IMG/VR virus record: IMGVR_UViG_3300048922_000473
Coordinates: 1 to 36,217 of that record
Length of the DNA: 36,217 nucleotides
Origin: a virus
Strand: one strand, 5' to 3'
Shown here one piece after another: positions 34,101-36,217 of the stretch. The number at the start of each line of letters is the position of its first letter. Position 1 is the stretch's first letter. Both the position numbers and the translations under genes were made by a program. Below the pieces are notes generated by a model that did no database searches, had not been told where the DNA came from, and saw nothing but the letters and a program-made list of their open reading frames with translations.

Positions 34101-34635
34101 TACTACTGAGCTGGTGAAACTGGCGGCAACGGTAAGCCCGGTTCGTGATGTAACAGCCAGCCCGGAGCAACGGCCTGAAAGCAGGTTAATACTGCCGCCT
34201 GAGATTGTTAACGCCCCGGTAAATCGTCCTGGTCGGGATCGTGCTGCGGAGCTGGCTGATATCGCTGCGGCTGTCATGCCAGCACCGGCAGTTACGGAAA
34301 TCACGGATAACAGGGCTGACCCGATGGCTATGCGCCAGAAGGTGTTCGCTTCCGTGGTCGCTGGCGTAATGGGCCTGGCGGCTGCCCCGGCAGAAGCCGC
34401 GCCAATTCATCCGTACAGTGTACCTGTCAGGACGCAACCGGCGCCGTCGGCAAAGACAGAGAGACAGCCGCAGGTAATTAAGTACGAGATAAGCGCGCCA
34501 ATTCATATTGTCGCCCAGCCAGGGCAAAGCGCGCAGGATATCGCCCGCGAGGTGGCCCGGCAGCTTGATGAGCGTGAGCGCAGGGCCAGGGCAAAAACAC
34601 GCAGTAATTTCAGTGATCGAGGGGGTTACGAATAA
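31192..34635 (+). CDS. T: Tape measure protein gpT
   Basis: Sets tail length and lies inside the tube. It has 1147 residues, long against 815 in P2, so the tail may be longer or the protein may carry extra domains. N-terminal coiled coil (about 1-190, rich in R, A, Q, K, L), then a conserved middle part with AKQVNGLRDDNG and EQLGDALNYLDDNA. Hydrophobic stretches lie near 560-600 and a repeat-rich region at 619-734 with six P-L-x-x-L-R units of 21-22 residues. A C-terminal region (910-1043) holds three 47-residue repeats. An antisense open frame of 604 codons (32490-34304) is a shadow of this GC-rich gene. U follows with TAATG overlap. Confidence 0.94.
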   Translation: MSDTNLRLQVILNAVDNLTRPFRSAQASSKELATAIQQSRARLKELDAQAGRIDGFRKASAQLAVTGNSLKAAREEAAKLATQFSATNRPTAAQARLLEQAKNRVNELQSKYNGLRQSVQRQRLALNEAGLDTKKLSSAQRELRQNADETRQALDRQQKSLKRLGAQQARMNAVRDQYSRRLEVRDRIAGAGATTTAAGLAIGAPVMAAVKSYASMEDAMKGVAKQVNGLRDDNGNRTKQFYDMQDAIKAASEQLPMENGAIDYAALVEGGARMGVTNQNDSYEDQKRDLLAFASTAAKAATAFELPADELAEGLGKIAQLYKVPTRNIEQLGDALNYLDDNAMSKGGDIINVLQRMGGVADRLDFRKAAALGSTFLSLGAAPEIAASASNAMVRELSIATMQSKRFMEGMDLLKLNPEEIEKQMTKDAMGTIQRVLEKVNKLPQDKRLSAMTMIFGKEFGDDAAKLANNLPELQRQLKLTSGTEANGSMQKESDINKDSLSAQWLLVKTGAQNAFSSLGETLRQPLMDIMGYVKNVTGALRRWVEANPQLAGTLMKVAAATAAITVVLGTLAVVVAAVLGPLAVIRFGLSMLGVKTLPSVMSAVTRTGGALSWLANAPLSLLRRGLAASGSSAGLLASPLNSLRRSAGLVGNALKALAAAPLAVLRGGMSGIRNIIGMVMNPLAALRGGLSAAGGVLRFLASGPLALLRVALYGISGLLGALLSPIGLVVAALAGVALVVWKYWQPISAFLGGVVEGFKAAAAPISAAFEPLQPVFQWIGDKVQALWGWFTDLLTPVKSTSAELQSAASMGRQFGEALAAGLNMVMHPLDSLKSGVSWLLEKLGIVSKEAAKAKLPEQVTRQQPATVNTDGKVVLPPGGFPPMGFAGMYDSGGTIPRGQFGIVGENGPEIVNGPASVTGRKRTADLARVAATLNPSRTEPASAKQYPERAIVLPPDSVNGPANLPVINRTTELVKLAATVSPVRDVTASPEQRPESRLILPPEIVNAPVNRPGRDRAAELADIAAAVMPAPAVTEITDNRADPMAMRQKVFASVVAGVMGLAAAPAEAAPIHPYSVPVRTQPAPSAKTERQPQVIKYEISAPIHIVAQPGQSAQDIAREVARQLDERERRARAKTRSNFSDRGGYE
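33046..33390 (+). repeat. Five to six 21-22-aa hydrophobic repeats in the tape measure
   Basis: Consensus P-L-x-x-L-R-x-G-L-x(4)-G-x(8) with proline onsets at residues 619, 640, 662, 683, 705 and 726. The units are degenerate at the DNA level (no near-identity), so the repetition is old. The segment is hydrophobic and could form paired membrane helices during DNA delivery; the function is inferred. Confidence 0.6.
33919..34341 (+). repeat. Three tandem 141-bp (47-aa) repeats in the tape measure C-terminus
   Basis: Units begin at 33919, 34060 and 34201 (residues 910, 957 and 1004), exactly 141 bp apart. Each starts E/D-[IS]-V-N-[GA]-P, followed by a basic R-x-R/T-T segment, [AT]-x-L-x-x-[VIL]-A-A, and the first two end [IL]-V/I-L-P-P. 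The third is truncated and diverged at its end. Divergence indicates old duplication. Confidence 0.7.
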
Positions 34636-35120
34636 TGATGATGGTGCTGGGGTTATACGTATTCATGCTGCGCACCGTGCCCTATCAGGAGCTGCAGTAT
34701 CAGCGCAGCTGGCGGCACGCTGCCAACAGCCGGGTTAACCGGCGCCCGACAACGCAGTTTCTTGGGCCGGATAACGATTCGCTTACTCTGTCCGGCGTCC
34801 TGCTGCCGGAGATTACCGGCGGCAGGCTGTCTTTGCTGGCGCTGGAGCAGATGGCGGAGCTGGGGAAAGCCTGGCCTTTGATTGAGGGGAGCGGGACGAT
34901 TTACGGCATGTTTGTGATCGAGAGTCTGAGCCAGACAAAAACAGAATTTTTTGAGAGCGGTATGCCCCGGCGAATCGAATTTTCGCTGAGCCTCAAGCGG
35001 GTGGATGAATCGCTGTCTGATATGTTTGGCAGCCTCAGCGATCAGTTCAGTAATTTGCAGGACTCCGCCACCTCTGCGATAGGCAGTATGAAAAATACGG
35101 TTGGAGGGTTGCTGCAGTGA
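34635..35120 (+). CDS. U: Tail protein gpU
   Basis: Baseplate/tail assembly protein, 161 residues (P2 U is 159). Conserved are SWRHAANSRVNRRPTTQFLG, LLPEITGGRLSL and LEQMAELGKAWPLI. ATG 34635 overlaps the T stop (TAATG); ATGs at 34638 and 34641 are in-frame alternatives. It overlaps D by 4 bp. Confidence 0.94.
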   Translation: MMMVLGLYVFMLRTVPYQELQYQRSWRHAANSRVNRRPTTQFLGPDNDSLTLSGVLLPEITGGRLSLLALEQMAELGKAWPLIEGSGTIYGMFVIESLSQTKTEFFESGMPRRIEFSLSLKRVDESLSDMFGSLSDQFSNLQDSATSAIGSMKNTVGGLLQ

Positions 35121-36217
35121 ATTTCAGCTCTGATCTCCTGAACCTGAACAGCAAAGCCCCCGGTTTCAGCATCATTATTGAAGGTAAAGATGTGACTACC
35201 GTGCTGGATGCGCGCCTGATGAGTCTGACGCTGACGGATAACCGGGGATTCGAAGCGGACCAGCTTGATCTGGAGCTGGACGACTCGGACGGGCAAATCG
35301 TTTTGCCACGTCGGGGGGCCATTATTCAGTTTGCGCTGGGGTGGAAAGGTCAGCCACTTTTTCCGAAAGGGGCCTTTACTGTCGATGAGATTGAGCACAG
35401 CGGCGCGCCTGACCGTCTCACAATTCGCGCGCGTAGCGCAGATTTCCGTGAAACTCTTAACACGCGGCGTGAAAAGTCCTGGCACCAGACAACGGTGGGC
35501 GAAGTCGTGAAGGAAATCGCCGCCAGGCATAAATTAAAGATGGCGCTGGGCCAGGACCTGATGGACAAGCCTGTGGATCATCTTGACCAGACCAACGAGA
35601 GCGACGCGAGTTTCCTGATGAAGCTGGCGCGGCAGTATGGAGCGATAGCCTCAGTTAAGGACGGCAATTTGTTGTTTATCCGCCAAGGGCAGGGCAGAAC
35701 GGCAAGCGGTAAGCCGCTGCCGGTTATCACCATAACCCGCCAGGCCGGTGACGGTCATCGTTTTACCCTGGCCGATCGCGATGCCTATACGGGGGTGATT
35801 GCCAGCTGGCTCCATACCCGTGAGCCAAAGAAAAAAGAGGCAGCAAAGGTAAAGCGCCGTCGAAAGAAAACCACCGTGGCAAAGGAGCCGGAAGCAAAAC
35901 AGGGAGATTACTTGGTTGGAACGGATGAAAACGTGCTGGTCCTCAACAGAACTTATGCAAACCGCAGCAATGCAGAGCGAGCGGCAAAGATGCAGTGGGA
36001 GCGTCTGCAGCGCGGGGTTGCAACCTTCTCCCTGCAGCTCGCAGAGGGAAGGGCTGATCTGTATACCGAAATGCCGGTGAAGGTGAGCGGCTTTAAACAG
36101 CCGATAGATGATGCCGAATGGACCATTACCACGCTGACGCATAGTGTCAGTGCAAATAATGGTTTCACTACGACTCTGGAGCTTGAAGTTAAGATTGATG
36201 ATCTCGAAATGGAGTAA
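35117..36217 (+). CDS. D: Tail protein gpD (baseplate hub)
   Basis: Baseplate hub protein of the gp27/late control D family, 366 residues (P2 D is 387). Segments PGFSIIIEGKDVT, SWHQTTVGEVVKEIAARH and NESDASFLMKLARQYGA match the family; the conserved C-terminal half follows a basic KKKEAAKVKRRRKKT loop (about 235-255). It overlaps U by 4 bp. Its TAA is the last codon of the window; ogr should follow just outside. Confidence 0.95.
   Translation: MNFSSDLLNLNSKAPGFSIIIEGKDVTTVLDARLMSLTLTDNRGFEADQLDLELDDSDGQIVLPRRGAIIQFALGWKGQPLFPKGAFTVDEIEHSGAPDRLTIRARSADFRETLNTRREKSWHQTTVGEVVKEIAARHKLKMALGQDLMDKPVDHLDQTNESDASFLMKLARQYGAIASVKDGNLLFIRQGQGRTASGKPLPVITITRQAGDGHRFTLADRDAYTGVIASWLHTREPKKKEAAKVKRRRKKTTVAKEPEAKQGDYLVGTDENVLVLNRTYANRSNAERAAKMQWERLQRGVATFSLQLAEGRADLYTEMPVKVSGFKQPIDDAEWTITTLTHSVSANNGFTTTLELEVKIDDLEME

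Noticed and set aside
32490-34304. 604-codon antisense open frame inside T
   Set aside because: A shadow of the GC-rich T coding frame; low-complexity Ser/Ala/Pro/Thr composition and no ribosome site.
1-36217. tRNA genes, CRISPR arrays and insertion sequences
   Set aside because: No cloverleaf-like sequence, no regularly spaced direct repeats with spacers and no transposase were found on reading; attL and attR are outside the window.

Overview
The window holds an almost complete P2-family temperate prophage of the 186-like subgroup (Peduoviridae). The host is most likely an enterobacterium of the Klebsiella/Enterobacter kind, judging from protein similarity recalled from these families and the GC-rich phage backbone. 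It runs from cargo genes left of the integrase to the stop codon of tail gene D at the right edge. The ogr activator gene and attR would lie just beyond the right edge, and attL beyond the left edge; neither is visible. No tRNA, rRNA, CRISPR array or IS element was seen.

Layout. (1) 1-2649, minus strand: two AT-rich cargo genes downstream of int, a protein with a PD-(D/E)XK-nuclease-like segment and a three-helix membrane protein. (2) 2646-4670: integrase, a 186-type CI repressor, a control region with a rightward promoter and two operator-like repeats 30 bp apart, and an Apl/Cox-like protein. (3) 4703-10273: early operon with cII, fil, two small conserved phage genes, a C4 zinc-finger protein, Dam methylase, a TIM-barrel (TGT/DpdA-like) protein and the HUH replication initiator A. 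Most of these genes are coupled by 1-4 bp overlaps. (4) 10364-10860: SOS cassette with a LexA box, a 62-aa unknown protein and a DinI-like protein. (5) 11028-14593: accessory module with a LysR regulator divergent from an exported Cys-nucleophile alpha/beta hydrolase, then a NepI-like MFS exporter. It occupies the position of old/tin in P2. (6) 14594-15134: untranslated region with terminators and the cos site. (7) 15135-36217: late genes Q, P (leftward) and O N M L X Y K lysB lysC R S V W J I H G FI FII E E' T U D (rightward). An antisense DUF2971 cargo gene is inserted exactly between S and V.

How it works together. CI represses the early promoter pR. In 186, SOS induction acts by an antirepressor and not by CI cleavage, and the LexA-controlled cassette here is placed to do that job. 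After induction, A starts rolling-circle replication at ori. The late operons are probably activated by Ogr at TTGT-N12-ACA dyads, which I find upstream of O/P, V and FI. P/M/Q cut at cos and package the genome. Y/K/lysB/lysC perform lysis, and the endolysin carries the cysteine arrangement of phage P1 Lyz.

The most interesting parts are the three cargo sites (next to int, between the SOS cassette and cos, between S and V), the TGT/DpdA-like gene next to dam, the disulfide-caged SAR endolysin, and two sets of tandem repeats in the tape measure.
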